A DNA stretch of 64,000 nucleotides from Salegentibacter salinarum (GCF_900168115.1 NZ_FUZC01000011.1:91613-155612); one strand, 5' to 3'. Shown: positions 7,902 through 16,729, counted from the stretch's first letter. The notes: generated by a model from the sequence alone, not told the origin. Program-made: numbers and translations.

Positions 7902-9080
7902 TTATTGAAAAGCTGGAATCCCGGTAATATCCATTCCTGTGATTAAAAGATGAATATCGTGAGTACCTTCATAAGTAATTACACTTTCCAGGTTCATCAT
8001 ATGGCGCATAATGCTGTATTCCCCTGTAATTCCCATTCCGCCTAAAACCTGACGCGCTTCACGGGCTATGTTTATTGCCATTTCCACATTATTTCTTTTA
8101 GCCATAGAAATTTGGGCTGAAGTCGCTTTTCCTTCGTTTCTAAGTACGCCCAGTCTCCACGCCATTAATTGCGCCTTGGTGATTTCAGTGATCATTTCAG
8201 CAAGTTTTTTCTGCTGAAGTTGGGTTCCTGCTATGGGTTTATCGAACTGCACCCGTTCCTTTGCATATCGCAAAGCAGTGTCGTAACAGTCCATTGCTGC
8301 GCCAATCGCTCCCCAGGCAATTCCGTAGCGGGCGGAATCAAGACAGCCTAAAGGAGCGCCAAGTCCGCTTTTATTGGGCATTAAATTCTCTTTTGGGACT
8401 TTTACGTTATCAAAAATAAGTTCGCCGGTGGCGCTGGCGCGAAGTGACCATTTGTTATGTGTTTCTGGAGTAGAAAAACCTTCCATTCCGCGCTCAACGA
8501 TAAGTCCGTGGATTCGTCCATTTTCATCTTTTGCCCAAACAATGGCTACATCGGCAAAAGGTGCATTAGAGATCCACATTTTAGCACCATTCAATAAATA
8601 ATGATCGCCTTTATCTTTAAAATTGGTGGTCATGCCGCTGGGATTGGAACCGTGATCTGGTTCGGTAAGCCCAAAACAACCCATAAATTCACCGGAAGCC
8701 AATTTAGGTAAGTATTTTTTGCGCTGTTCTTCTGTTCCGTATTTATAAATAGGATACATTACCAGCGAACTTTGTACAGAAGCGGTAGAACGCACGCCAC
8801 TGTCGCCTCGCTCAATCTCCTGCATAATGAGTCCGTAGGAGATTTGATCCAGACCGGCGCCACCATATTTTTCCGGAATATATGGTCCGAAAGCGCCAAT
8901 TTCGGCTAAACCGCCAATTATAGATTTTGGAAATTCTGCCTTTTGTGCGGCGTCTTCAATTATTGGGGAAACTTCGCGTTTTACCCATTCCCGGGCGGCA
9001 TCGCGAACTATTTTATGTTCATCGGTAAGCAGCTCGTCAATATTGTAATAATCTGGAGCCTGGAAGTTATCTGTTCTCAT
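7902..9080 (-). CDS. Acyl-CoA dehydrogenase, glutaryl-CoA dehydrogenase-like
   Basis: A 392-residue FAD enzyme with the acyl-CoA dehydrogenase layout. It has the helical N domain, CFGLTEPDHGSNP in the flavin-binding beta domain near residue 135, and a C-terminal helical bundle. YEGTHDIHLLITG near residue 368 carries the catalytic Glu at the position used by glutaryl-CoA and isovaleryl-type enzymes; overall it looks most like GcdH. It would oxidise (and, if truly GcdH, decarboxylate) glutaryl-CoA in Lys/Trp breakdown. A good promoter lies upstream with a perfect 8-bp inverted repeat. Confidence 0.85.
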   Translation of the reverse strand: MRTDNFQAPDYYNIDELLTDEHKIVRDAAREWVKREVSPIIEDAAQKAEFPKSIIGGLAEIGAFGPYIPEKYGGAGLDQISYGLIMQEIERGDSGVRSTASVQSSLVMYPIYKYGTEEQRKKYLPKLASGEFMGCFGLTEPDHGSNPSGMTTNFKDKGDHYLLNGAKMWISNAPFADVAIVWAKDENGRIHGLIVERGMEGFSTPETHNKWSLRASATGELIFDNVKVPKENLMPNKSGLGAPLGCLDSARYGIAWGAIGAAMDCYDTALRYAKERVQFDKPIAGTQLQQKKLAEMITEITKAQLMAWRLGVLRNEGKATSAQISMAKRNNVEMAINIAREARQVLGGMGITGEYSIMRHMMNLESVITYEGTHDIHLLITGMDITGIPAFQ

Positions 9081-9128
9081 TTGTGCGGTGTTTTACACAA
9101 ATGTAACCAAGCTTTTGAAAGCAAACAA
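9078..9128 (-). promoter_or_regulatory. Promoter of the acyl-CoA dehydrogenase gene with overlapping inverted repeat
   Basis: On the minus strand TACATTTG (9105-9098) matches the -7 consensus, and TTG (9128-9126) stands 20 bp upstream. CATTTGTG at 9078-9085 and CACAAATG at 9096-9103 form a perfect 8-bp inverted repeat that covers the start codon and the -7 box. This is a candidate operator. Confidence 0.65.
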
Positions 9129-9136
9129 TTTTAAGA

Positions 9137-9859
9137 TTATAATTTAAGATAGAAGTCTTTTACAAGGATTTTGTAGTCTTCTGTATAAAAATGCCGTGAA
9201 ATTTCAATAATAAGTTCATTCTCTTCCTGCTTAATTTCTTTAAAGCTAAAACTCAATAAACTTCTTTTAATTTCTGAAGTTTCATTCCCGCGAACTCTGG
9301 TAATTTTCTTCGGAAAAAGACCAAATTCCTCTGCCAGCGCTATAAAATTTGTTTCTTCTTTATATGGAATAATGGTATTGAATTCTCCTTCTGAATGAAG
9401 TAATTTTGAAACGCCTTCTACTAATTCTGAAAAAGGTAAAGCTTCAGCGAAACGGGCTTTATTTCTACTTGCACTTTCTGAAGTATAATCTTCAGCATAA
9501 AACGGCGGATTGGAAATTATGAGTTCATATTTTTCCTCATCCTGCATTTCTTCAACAAATTCATCAAACGCAGCGTGATAACAAAACAAACGATCGCCCC
9601 AATTGCTTTGTTCAAAATTATCTACGGCCTGCTCGTAAGCATCATCATCAATTTCCAGAGCATCTATAAGAAGGGCAGAAGAGCGTTGCGCCAGCATCAA
9701 AGCAATTAAACCGGTTCCTGTGCCAATGTCTAGAATACTGTCTGGTTGGTATTCTAAGGAAGCCCATGCGCCGAGTAGGACCCCGTCGGTGCCAATTTTC
9801 ATTGCGCAGCGATCCTGTTCGATTTTGAATTCTTTAAACTGAAATGCTTTTTCTGACAT
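9137..9859 (-). CDS. trmN6: tRNA1(Val) (adenine(37)-N6)-methyltransferase
   Basis: A 240-residue SAM-dependent methyltransferase of the YfiC/TrmN6 family, which makes m6A37 in tRNA1(Val). SAM motif I is LDIGTGTGLIALML (about residues 43-56) and the catalytic N6-amine motif is NPPF in IISNPPFYAED (about residues 116-126). GTDGVLLGAW near the start is also a family mark. It begins just after the tsf terminator and may be transcribed on its own. Confidence 0.9.
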   Translation of the reverse strand: MSEKAFQFKEFKIEQDRCAMKIGTDGVLLGAWASLEYQPDSILDIGTGTGLIALMLAQRSSALLIDALEIDDDAYEQAVDNFEQSNWGDRLFCYHAAFDEFVEEMQDEEKYELIISNPPFYAEDYTSESASRNKARFAEALPFSELVEGVSKLLHSEGEFNTIIPYKEETNFIALAEEFGLFPKKITRVRGNETSEIKRSLLSFSFKEIKQEENELIIEISRHFYTEDYKILVKDFYLKL

Positions 9860-9870
9860 TTGATAAAATT

Positions 9871-9902
9871 AAAAAAACCGCTTCTGGTTAGAGAAGCGGT
9901 TT
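9871..9902 (-). terminator. Rho-independent terminator after tsf
   Basis: An 11-bp stem (9875-9885 with 9892-9902) with a 6-base loop. On the minus strand it is followed by a run of seven U. It closes the tsf transcript just before trmN6. Confidence 0.85.
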
Positions 9903-9907
9903 TGGAT

Positions 9908-9967
9908 TTATTGGAGATTTCCGCCTTTACTGAAATAAATTCAGCACAGGCTGCGGAAATGATCTTA
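9908..9967. repeat. Degenerate palindromic repeat, family A-like
   Basis: The arms GATTTCCGC and GCGGAAATGATC surround CTGAAATAAATTCAG, the same inner palindrome as in other family A repeats. It lies between tsf and its terminator. Confidence 0.55.
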
Positions 9968-9975
9968 AACTTTAA

Positions 9976-10803
9976 TTATTCTCCTAAAGCAACTCTTTCA
10001 AAAGCTACAACTTTAAGATCTGAATCTACAGATTTTACGTAGTCTGAAACGCTTTGCTTTCCGTCTTTAATAAAAGCCTGGTTGACCAACGTGTTATCTT
10101 TAAAGTAACGCTGAATTTTTCCCTTTGCTATTTTGTCTAACATATCTTCAGGTTTTCCTTCCTGGCGAAGTGTATCTTTAGCGATTTCAACTTCTTTATC
10201 TATGGTTTCCTGATCTACACCTTCTTCATTAAGTGCGATTGGGTTCATAGCGGCAGCCTGCATAGAAACGTTTTTAGCAGCTTCTTCAGCACCTTCAGTT
10301 TGCTTTGAAAGACCAGTGATTACAGCAATTTTGTTTCCTGCGTGAATATAAGAACCTACAAAAGGAGCTTCTAAAGTTTTAAAAGCACCAATTTCTATTT
10401 TCTCACCAATTACACCGGTTTGCTCGGTTAATTTATCTTCAACCGAAATCCCGTTATAATCTGCTTTAAGCAATTCTTCTTTTGAAGAAACGGTTAATGC
10501 GATATCTGCAAAGCTGTTGGCCATTTTTACGAAATCATCGTTTTTCGCAACAAAGTCGGTTTCGCAGTTAAGAGAGATAATTACACCCTTAGTGTTATCA
10601 TCATTCACTTTAGCAATTGCAGCACCTTCGGCAGAATCTCTATCGGCTCTTTTTGCAGCAACTTTTTGACCTTTTTTACGAAGTACTTCAATAGCTTTAT
10701 CAAAATCACCATCTGCTTCAACAAGGGCCTTTTTACAATCCATCATACCGGCACCGGTAGATTTTCTTAATTTGTTTACTTCTGCGGCGGTTATTTTAGC
10801 CAT
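9976..10803 (-). CDS. tsf: Translation elongation factor Ts
   Basis: The nucleotide exchange factor for EF-Tu; 275 residues, normal for the family. The N-terminal UBA-like domain contains the signature LRKSTGAGMMDCKKAL (residues 12-27), and NCETDFVAKND near residue 80 opens the core domain. It follows rpsB by 88 bp, the classical order, with a hairpin in between. Confidence 0.97.
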   Translation of the reverse strand: MAKITAAEVNKLRKSTGAGMMDCKKALVEADGDFDKAIEVLRKKGQKVAAKRADRDSAEGAAIAKVNDDNTKGVIISLNCETDFVAKNDDFVKMANSFADIALTVSSKEELLKADYNGISVEDKLTEQTGVIGEKIEIGAFKTLEAPFVGSYIHAGNKIAVITGLSKQTEGAEEAAKNVSMQAAAMNPIALNEEGVDQETIDKEVEIAKDTLRQEGKPEDMLDKIAKGKIQRYFKDNTLVNQAFIKDGKQSVSDYVKSVDSDLKVVAFERVALGE

Positions 10804-10820
10804 AGTATTGTGTTTTATTT

Positions 10821-10872
10821 AAAAAAGTCGCTTAGAGACCAACTGTTAGGAAAGAAACTAAACGACTTTTTT
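10821..10872 (-). terminator. Attenuator-like hairpin between rpsB and tsf
   Basis: AAAAAAGTCG (10821-10830) pairs with CGACTTTTTT (10863-10872), and three more pairs follow a mismatch. On the minus strand it ends in U-rich sequence. Its place between rpsB and tsf suggests partial termination that sets the S2:EF-Ts ratio. Confidence 0.5.
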
Positions 10873-10891
10873 GGATGTTATAAATGTTGTT

Positions 10892-11785
10892 TTATTCTTC
10901 TTCGTTAGATGAAGCTTTGTCTAAGGTTTCTTTCTTAGACTCAAGTTTTACATCTTTCTTGGCTTCTTGCATTGCCTTTTTATCTTCGGCATCTTTAGAA
11001 GGAGCTTCAGCTTCTGGTTGCTTTACAGCAGCCTTTGGTGCTTTTGGCTCTTTTTCTTCATTTTCTGCTTTCTCTTTTTTAGAATCTTTAGAAGCTTTTC
11101 TTTCAGAAAGACCTTCTACTATAGAATCTGCAACATAAGAAACCACTTTGTTGATAGACTTTGAAGCATCGTCATTAGATGGGATTACGTACTCAACCTC
11201 ACGAGGATCTGAGTTTGTATCTACCATAGCGAAAATTGGAATGTTTAATTTTTGAGCTTCTTTAATAGCAATGTGTTCACGAGTGATATCAACTACAAAA
11301 AGCGCTCCCGGAAGTCTGCTCATATCAGAAATAGAACCAAGGTTCTTTTCTAATTTAGCTCTTAAACGATCTACCTGAAGGCGTTCTTTTTTAGAAAGTG
11401 TATTAAAGGTACCATCTTTTTTCATTCTATCTATAGAGGCCATTTTTTTAACAGCTCTACGAATAGTTACAAAATTGGTAAGCATACCACCGGGCCAGCG
11501 CTCGGTAATGTATGGCATGTTAGCTTTTTCAGCTTGTTCGGCTACAATTTCTTTCGCCTGTTTCTTGGTAGCTACAAAAAGTATTTTTCTACCGCTGGCT
11601 GCAATTTTTGCAAGGGCATCTCCTGCCTCCTGCATTTTAGCAGCACTCTTATATAAGTTGATGATGTGAATCCCATTACGCTCCATATAAATATATGGGG
11701 CCATATTTGGATTCCATCTTCTTGTAAGGTGTCCAAAATGTACACCTGCATCAAGTAATTCTTTTACTTCTACTTTGTTTGCCAT
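10892..11785 (-). CDS. rpsB: 30S ribosomal protein S2 with long charged C-terminal tail
   Basis: Small-subunit protein S2. The core (residues 1 to about 225) has the family signatures HFGHLTRRWNPNMAPYI and the later DITREHIAIKEA and NIPIFAMVDTNSDP. Residues about 226-297 form an extra Lys/Glu/Ala-rich tail not present in the E. coli protein. Such tails occur in Bacteroidota S2; the role is unknown. It is followed by tsf and preceded by a 168-base spacer after rpsI with several small hairpins. Confidence 0.96.
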   Translation of the reverse strand: MANKVEVKELLDAGVHFGHLTRRWNPNMAPYIYMERNGIHIINLYKSAAKMQEAGDALAKIAASGRKILFVATKKQAKEIVAEQAEKANMPYITERWPGGMLTNFVTIRRAVKKMASIDRMKKDGTFNTLSKKERLQVDRLRAKLEKNLGSISDMSRLPGALFVVDITREHIAIKEAQKLNIPIFAMVDTNSDPREVEYVIPSNDDASKSINKVVSYVADSIVEGLSERKASKDSKKEKAENEEKEPKAPKAAVKQPEAEAPSKDAEDKKAMQEAKKDVKLESKKETLDKASSNEEE

Positions 11786-11953
11786 TTTTGTAATAGTTTA
11801 CTTTCTGTTGAAGATAGCAACAAGTAAGTGGCTGTTTTTTATAAACACGGCCTTACCTGTTTAGATGCTAAACTAACTCCCAATAGCATTTGGGATAACA
11901 ACAAAATTCTTTTTAATATTAAATGAACTTTGGAATATAGATTCCAATAAAAA
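11786..11953 (-). promoter_or_regulatory. Structured rpsI-rpsB spacer, possible S2 leader
   Basis: 168 bases with compact hairpins: a perfect GTTTAG/CTAAAC stem with a 3-base loop (11859-11873) and CCCAA/TTGGG near 11879-11894. No convincing TAnnTTTG promoter was found, so rpsB may be fed from the rplM promoter. A ribosomal-protein leader is possible but unproven. Confidence 0.35.
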
Positions 11954-12340
11954 TTAACGCTTAGAGAACTGAAATTTCTTACGGGCTTTCTTCTGTCCAA
12001 ATTTCTTACGCTCTACCATTCTTGGGTCTCTGGTCATTAAACCTTCTGGCTTTAACACCGCTCTGTTCTCTGCATCCAGTTCTACCATTGCTCTTGCAAG
12101 TGCAAGACGAATAGCTTCTGCCTGTCCTGTAATTCCACCACCGTAAACATTAGCAATAATGTCGAAGTTATCGTCATTACCGGTTAGGTTAAGGGCCTGG
12201 TTTACTTTATAAAGTAAAGGACCTGTGGTAAAGTAGTCTTTAAGGTCTTTTTTGTTCACGCTGAATTTTCCGCTTCCTTCAGAAACGTACACACGTGCAA
12301 CCGCCGTTTTTCTACGGCCAATTTTGTGAATAACCTCCAT
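11954..12340 (-). CDS. rpsI: 30S ribosomal protein S9
   Basis: 128-residue S9. GRRKTAVARVYV near the start, GGGITGQAEAIRLALARA in the middle and the basic C-terminal RKKARKKFQFSKR that reaches the P-site tRNA are all present. Its ATG overlaps the rplM stop by one base (TAATG), so it is translationally coupled to L13. Confidence 0.98.
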   Translation of the reverse strand: MEVIHKIGRRKTAVARVYVSEGSGKFSVNKKDLKDYFTTGPLLYKVNQALNLTGNDDNFDIIANVYGGGITGQAEAIRLALARAMVELDAENRAVLKPEGLMTRDPRMVERKKFGQKKARKKFQFSKR

Positions 12341-12795
12341 TACTTAAGATCGTTTAAGTTAATAGTTTTAGGTTTTTGTGCAGTGTGATCGTGATCTGTT
12401 CCTGCATAAACCTTTAAATTTCTAAATAGGTCTGCTCCAAGTTTGTTCTTTGGTAACATTCCTTTTACTGATTTTTCGATGATTCTCTCTGGATTCTTTT
12501 CGAATAATTCAGCGGCTGTTAGACTTTTTTGTCCACCCGGGTAGCCGGTGTGACGAATGTATTCTTTCGAATCCCATTTCTTACCGGTTAAGTTGATCTT
12601 GTCTGCGTTGGTAACAATTACGTTATCACCACAATCAACGTGCGGGGTGAAGTTAGGTTTGTGCTTACCTCTTAGTAGCTTGGCTACTTTAGATGATAGG
12701 CGGCCCAACGTCTGTCCTTCAGCATCTACGTGTACCCATTCTTTGGTCACGGTAGCCTTGTTGGCTGATACTGTTTTGTAGCTTAATGTGTCCAC
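12340..12795 (-). CDS. rplM: 50S ribosomal protein L13
   Basis: 151-residue L13, an early assembly protein of the large subunit. The core signatures are HVDAEGQTLGRLSSKVA, HVDCGDNVIVTNADKI, RHTGYPGG and VKGMLPKNKLG. It is the first gene of the cluster and has a clear promoter and a structured leader upstream. Confidence 0.98.
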   Translation of the reverse strand: MDTLSYKTVSANKATVTKEWVHVDAEGQTLGRLSSKVAKLLRGKHKPNFTPHVDCGDNVIVTNADKINLTGKKWDSKEYIRHTGYPGGQKSLTAAELFEKNPERIIEKSVKGMLPKNKLGADLFRNLKVYAGTDHDHTAQKPKTINLNDLK

Positions 12796-12834
12796 ACTAA
12801 TTAAATTTACTTATTATTAAACATTCCATTCCCA

Positions 12835-12860
12835 TTCCCAGCATGAATCATGTCGGGAAA
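12835..12860 (-). promoter_or_regulatory. Hairpin in the rplM 5' leader, candidate L13 autoregulatory leader
   Basis: On the minus strand a stem of about 11 bp with one bulged C closes on a 3-base loop (ATT). It lies between the promoter -7 box and the L13 start codon, near the start of the predicted transcript. Position and compactness fit a ribosomal-protein leader controlling rplM-rpsI. Confidence 0.55.
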
Positions 12861-12869
12861 TCGGGGTGC

Positions 12870-12899
12870 AAATGTACAATTATAAATTCATATAGCAAA
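12870..12899 (-). promoter_or_regulatory. Promoter of rplM-rpsI cluster
   Basis: On the minus strand TACATTTG (12877-12870) and TTG (12899-12897) are separated by 19 bp, matching the Bacteroidota TTG-N19-TAnnTTTG pattern. The predicted leader is about 70 bases. Confidence 0.8.
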
Positions 12900-13108
12900 T
12901 CCGAAATTAATTAATTTGTTTTGAGGGAGATAGCTGTACATCAGAATTTTATGATTGAGCTTTTTTTATTAGAATTTTCTCTTCGATTTCCCCTATTGAA
13001 GCTTTATTCCTGCTTTGGTGTTCCAAACTGAATCGGTAAAATACACATAAGTAACGTTAAACGGCAATAACTATGTTAATAAAGTCATAAACATTTTCTA
13101 ATGCGTCA

Positions 13109-13116
13109 TATCTTTG
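13109..13116 (+). promoter_or_regulatory. Candidate -7 box for the lipoprotein gene
   Basis: TATCTTTG matches TAnnTTTG and lies 22 bases before the ATG at 13138. The -33 element is not clear. The rest of the 342-bp interval from 12796 holds the rplM leader and promoter and nothing else I can name. Confidence 0.5.
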
Positions 13117-13137
13117 TCTCCCCAAATTGATTTAGCT

Positions 13138-13731
13138 ATGAAAAACCTACTTATTTTTAGAAACCTTAACGCAGTGTTCGGGTTAATGCTTGTTTTAGTG
13201 TCTTGTGAGCCTAATGAAGATTACGCAGCCGAAACTGAAATTACCGCAACTAATGCAATGGCCACTATCACTCCCGAAGATCTTGAAGGAGAATGGAAAC
13301 TTTCTGCAATGATTACCGATACCGTTGTAGATCTTAACAGCGATGGTGTATATAATTCTAATATTCTATTGGAAACCGATTGTTTTGTAGATATGGGTGT
13401 TGTTTTTTACGCCGGTGGTGATATGACCACTACCAACTCCAGGCTGGATTTTAGAGCAGGGGTAAATAATAATGATTTTCAATGTCTTTCCGGCAGATCC
13501 GATACCGGGTTTTGGGATGTTGAAAATGAAAACGACCAGGAAAGGTTAGTGATTACCATGACTATTAACGGAGAAACCTATACGCATAAACGTATATTAG
13601 ACCGAACAACCAATACATTTGCTTTTGAAATAAACAAATTAGAATCTCAACAATATTTAAACGGTAGCCCAGATGGGACCGATGCTGAGAATGTAGACGT
13701 ATTATCTTTAGAATACACTAGAGTAAATTAG
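13138..13731 (+). CDS. Lipoprotein with lipocalin-like domain, function unknown
   Basis: A 197-residue secreted lipoprotein. The signal peptide ends in the lipobox LVSC, with Cys at about residue 23. DLEGEWKLSA (near residue 49) followed by beta-strand-rich sequence resembles the lipocalin-like small lipoproteins of Bacteroidota. I begin at ATG 13138, where the signal peptide starts, rather than at the TTG 24 bases upstream. No ligand or partner can be inferred. A strong terminator follows. Confidence 0.72.
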   Translation: MKNLLIFRNLNAVFGLMLVLVSCEPNEDYAAETEITATNAMATITPEDLEGEWKLSAMITDTVVDLNSDGVYNSNILLETDCFVDMGVVFYAGGDMTTTNSRLDFRAGVNNNDFQCLSGRSDTGFWDVENENDQERLVITMTINGETYTHKRILDRTTNTFAFEINKLESQQYLNGSPDGTDAENVDVLSLEYTRVN

Positions 13732-13762
13732 CAACCTAGCCAATCTTTTTAGTGTTAGATGG

Positions 13763-13796
13763 AAAAACCTCGCAGCTTTGTCTGCGAGGTTTTTTT
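13763..13796. terminator. Strong bidirectional terminator
   Basis: A perfect 13-bp stem (13763-13775 with 13782-13794) with a 6-base loop, A-run on the left and T-run on the right. It ends the lipoprotein gene and may also stop polA transcripts. Confidence 0.9.
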
Positions 13797-13824
13797 ATCA
13801 ATTATTTAGATAATTTACATCTTA

Positions 13825-13873
13825 GATCCTGAAACAAGCTCGCCTGTCCGGACGGGCAGGTTCAGGATGACGT
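13825..13873. repeat. Palindromic repeat, family A (GC-rich centre)
   Basis: ATCCTGAA at the left and TTCAGGAT followed by GACG at the right flank CGCCTGTCCGGACGGGCAGG, itself a palindrome. It lies between the terminator and the polA 3' end. Confidence 0.7.
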
Positions 13874-13897
13874 AGTAAAAATTTTACATTTTCCTTT

Positions 13898-16729
13898 CTA
13901 ATGCGCTTCCAGCCAGTTATTGCCTTCTCCTAGCTCGACATCTAAAGGAACTTCAAGTTTGTAGGCATTTTCCATTTCGTATTGAATCATTTTCTTCACT
14001 TCTTCCACTTCATCTTTATGGGCATCAAAAACCAATTCATCATGTACCTGTAGCAACATTTTGGTTTTGAATTTTCCTTCATTCAATTTTCTGTAAATAT
14101 TGATCATTGCTAGTTTAATTATATCGGCAGCGCTGCCCTGGATAGGCGCGTTTACCGCATTTCTTTCGGCAGCGCCTCTAACTACGGCATTTTGCGAATT
14201 AATATCTTTTAAATAACGCCTTCTGCCTAAAACCGTTTGCACATAGCCATTTTCCCTGGCAAAAGCCACCTGATCTGCAATGTAACCGGTGAGTTTTGGA
14301 TAGGTTTTGTAATAGGTCTCTATAAGTTCTTTTGCTTCAGAACGTGATAAATTGGTTTGGTTGCTCAAGCCAAAAGCTGAAACACCATAAATAATCCCAA
14401 AATTCACGGTTTTGGCGTTGCTTCTTTGCTCGCGGGTTACTTCATCTATATTTACATTAAAAACCTGTGCCGCAGTAGAAGCGTGAATATCCTTGCCTTC
14501 CTTAAAGGCTTTTATCATATTGTCTTCCTCGCTTAGCGCCGCGATAATTCTTAGTTCAATTTGAGAATAATCGGCAGCCAGTAGAATATGATTTTCGTCT
14601 CGCGGAATAAAAGCTTTTCTTACCTGCCGGCCACGCTCGGTTCTAATCGGAATATTCTGTAGGTTCGGGTTATTGGAACTCAATCTTCCGGTTGCGGCGA
14701 TAGTTTGCACATAATCAGTATGGATTCTTCCGGTAGGCTTCTGTACCTGGTTTGGCAACGAATCTACATAAGTATTTTGCAATTTTACCAAAGCACGATA
14801 CATCAAGACGTCTTCTACAATCTTGTGTTCTTTTACTAAAACCGAAAGCACATCTTCACTGGTAGAATACTGGCCGGTCTTGGTCTTTTTGGGTTTCTTC
14901 ACCAGAGCCATTTTTTCAAAAAGAATAAGGCCCAGTTGTTTCGGAGAACTAATTTTAAATTCTTCGCCGGCTTCTTTATAAATTCTTTGTTCCAGTTCTT
15001 TAATATCGCTGTCCAAAGCATCAGAAAGGGATTTCAGGAAATTTTCGTCTAAATTTATGCCTTCCAGTTCCATTGCGGCTAAAACTCGAACAAGCGGAAT
15101 TTCAATTTCATCAAAAAGTTTTCGGGTTTCTGCTTCTTTGAGTTCCTGCTCAAAGAATTTTTTAAGCTGAAGGGTGACATCGGCATCTTCAACGCCATAT
15201 TCGGTTTGCTCTTCCAAAGGTACATCCCACATCGATTTTTGATTCTTTCCTTTTTTACCAATTAATTCTGAAATAGGCTGCGGACTGTAATTTAAATAGG
15301 TTTCGGCCAGCACATCCATATTATGACGCATATCCGGATTTATCAGGTAATGGGCGATCATCGTATCGAAAAGCCTTCCTTTTATTTCAATATTATATTT
15401 AGCTAATACTTTAATATCATATTTAAGATTTTGACCGATTTTTTCAATTTTTTCATCTTCAAAAAATGGTCTTAATTCTTCAATAAGTTCTTGTGCATTT
15501 TCACGTTCTTCTGGAAACGGCAGGTAAAAACCCTTTCCGGTTTCCCAGGAAAAAGCGATCCCAACAAGTTCAGCTTCCAGTGCGTTTAAACTCGTAGTTT
15601 CAGTATCTACACAAACGCTTGTTTGTTTCATTAAATTCTTAAGAAACAATTCCCTGCCCATTTTGGTATTCAGGCTCTGGTATACATGCGGAGTATCTTT
15701 TAATGATTTTCTCCCCCCTGTACTGGCTTCAATTTTTTCTGAATTATCACCGCCAAATAAAGAAAACTGACCTTCGCCGGCGGTTTTTGAAACTTTTTTA
15801 GCTGAAGGAGAATTGGTAACCTGGGTTTGTTGCTGGTCTTCTTCACCGCTAAATAGTTTTATAAATTGATCTCTCAACCTTCTAAATTCAAGTTCTTCAA
15901 AAATCTCCTGGACCTTTTCAGCATCTGGTTGAGAAAGTTCGTAATCTTCAGCGTGGAATCTTACATCGCAATCGGTAAGAATAGCTGCGAGTTTTTTAGA
16001 AAGAATTCCCTGTTCGGCGTGACTTTCAACTTTCTCTTTCATTTTACCCTTTAACTGGTCAGTATTAGCCAGTAATTCTTCCATACTTCCAAATTGCTTC
16101 AGGAACTTTTTAGCAGTTTTTTCACCAACCCCGGGAAGTCCGGGTATATTATCTACCGCGTCGCCCATCATACCAAGAAAATCTATCACCTGCTCGGGAC
16201 GTTCAACCCCAAATTTCTTCTGAACTTCGGGAATACCCCAAATTTCTATTCCATTACCCATTCTAGCCGGGCGGTACATAAAAATATTTTCGGTTACTAG
16301 CTGGGCAAAATCTTTATCGGGAGTCACCATAAATACCTGATAATTCTCTTTTTCGGCTTGCTGGGCAAGGGTGCCAATAATATCATCGGCTTCACAACCG
16401 GGTAATACCACCACAGGGATATGCATGGCATTTAAAATATCCTGGATAATAGGGATGGCCTGCATTATGGGTTCTGGAGTGGCATCTCTATTGGCTTTGT
16501 ATTCGGAGAACATTTCGGTTCTTACCTGGCTGCCTTCTTTATCAAAACAAACCGCGAGGTGATCTGGTTTTTCCCGCCTAATAACATCAAAAAGGGAGTT
16601 CATAAAACCCATTATTGCAGATGTATCAAAACCTTTAGAATTTATCCTGGGATTTTTAATAAAAGCGTAATAACCACGAAAAATAAGTGCGTAAGCGTCT
16701 AGTAAAAATAAGCGTTTTTGAGCTGCCAT
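13898..16729 (-). CDS. polA: DNA polymerase I
   Basis: 943 residues with all three polA modules. The 5'-3' exonuclease covers about residues 1-290 (LLDAYALIFRGYYAF, CFDKEGSQVR, LPGVGEKTAKKFL). The 3'-5' exonuclease runs from about residue 350 to 540 and keeps its acidic pair (CVDTETTSLNA), so proofreading should be active. The polymerase domain has AADYSQIELRI (motif A), RSNAKTVNFGIIYG (motif B) and QVHDELVFDA (motif C). It fills gaps during repair and Okazaki-fragment processing. It is a single gene, divergent from the asparaginase gene. Confidence 0.97.
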   Translation of the reverse strand: MAAQKRLFLLDAYALIFRGYYAFIKNPRINSKGFDTSAIMGFMNSLFDVIRREKPDHLAVCFDKEGSQVRTEMFSEYKANRDATPEPIMQAIPIIQDILNAMHIPVVVLPGCEADDIIGTLAQQAEKENYQVFMVTPDKDFAQLVTENIFMYRPARMGNGIEIWGIPEVQKKFGVERPEQVIDFLGMMGDAVDNIPGLPGVGEKTAKKFLKQFGSMEELLANTDQLKGKMKEKVESHAEQGILSKKLAAILTDCDVRFHAEDYELSQPDAEKVQEIFEELEFRRLRDQFIKLFSGEEDQQQTQVTNSPSAKKVSKTAGEGQFSLFGGDNSEKIEASTGGRKSLKDTPHVYQSLNTKMGRELFLKNLMKQTSVCVDTETTSLNALEAELVGIAFSWETGKGFYLPFPEERENAQELIEELRPFFEDEKIEKIGQNLKYDIKVLAKYNIEIKGRLFDTMIAHYLINPDMRHNMDVLAETYLNYSPQPISELIGKKGKNQKSMWDVPLEEQTEYGVEDADVTLQLKKFFEQELKEAETRKLFDEIEIPLVRVLAAMELEGINLDENFLKSLSDALDSDIKELEQRIYKEAGEEFKISSPKQLGLILFEKMALVKKPKKTKTGQYSTSEDVLSVLVKEHKIVEDVLMYRALVKLQNTYVDSLPNQVQKPTGRIHTDYVQTIAATGRLSSNNPNLQNIPIRTERGRQVRKAFIPRDENHILLAADYSQIELRIIAALSEEDNMIKAFKEGKDIHASTAAQVFNVNIDEVTREQRSNAKTVNFGIIYGVSAFGLSNQTNLSRSEAKELIETYYKTYPKLTGYIADQVAFARENGYVQTVLGRRRYLKDINSQNAVVRGAAERNAVNAPIQGSAADIIKLAMINIYRKLNEGKFKTKMLLQVHDELVFDAHKDEVEEVKKMIQYEMENAYKLEVPLDVELGEGNNWLEAH

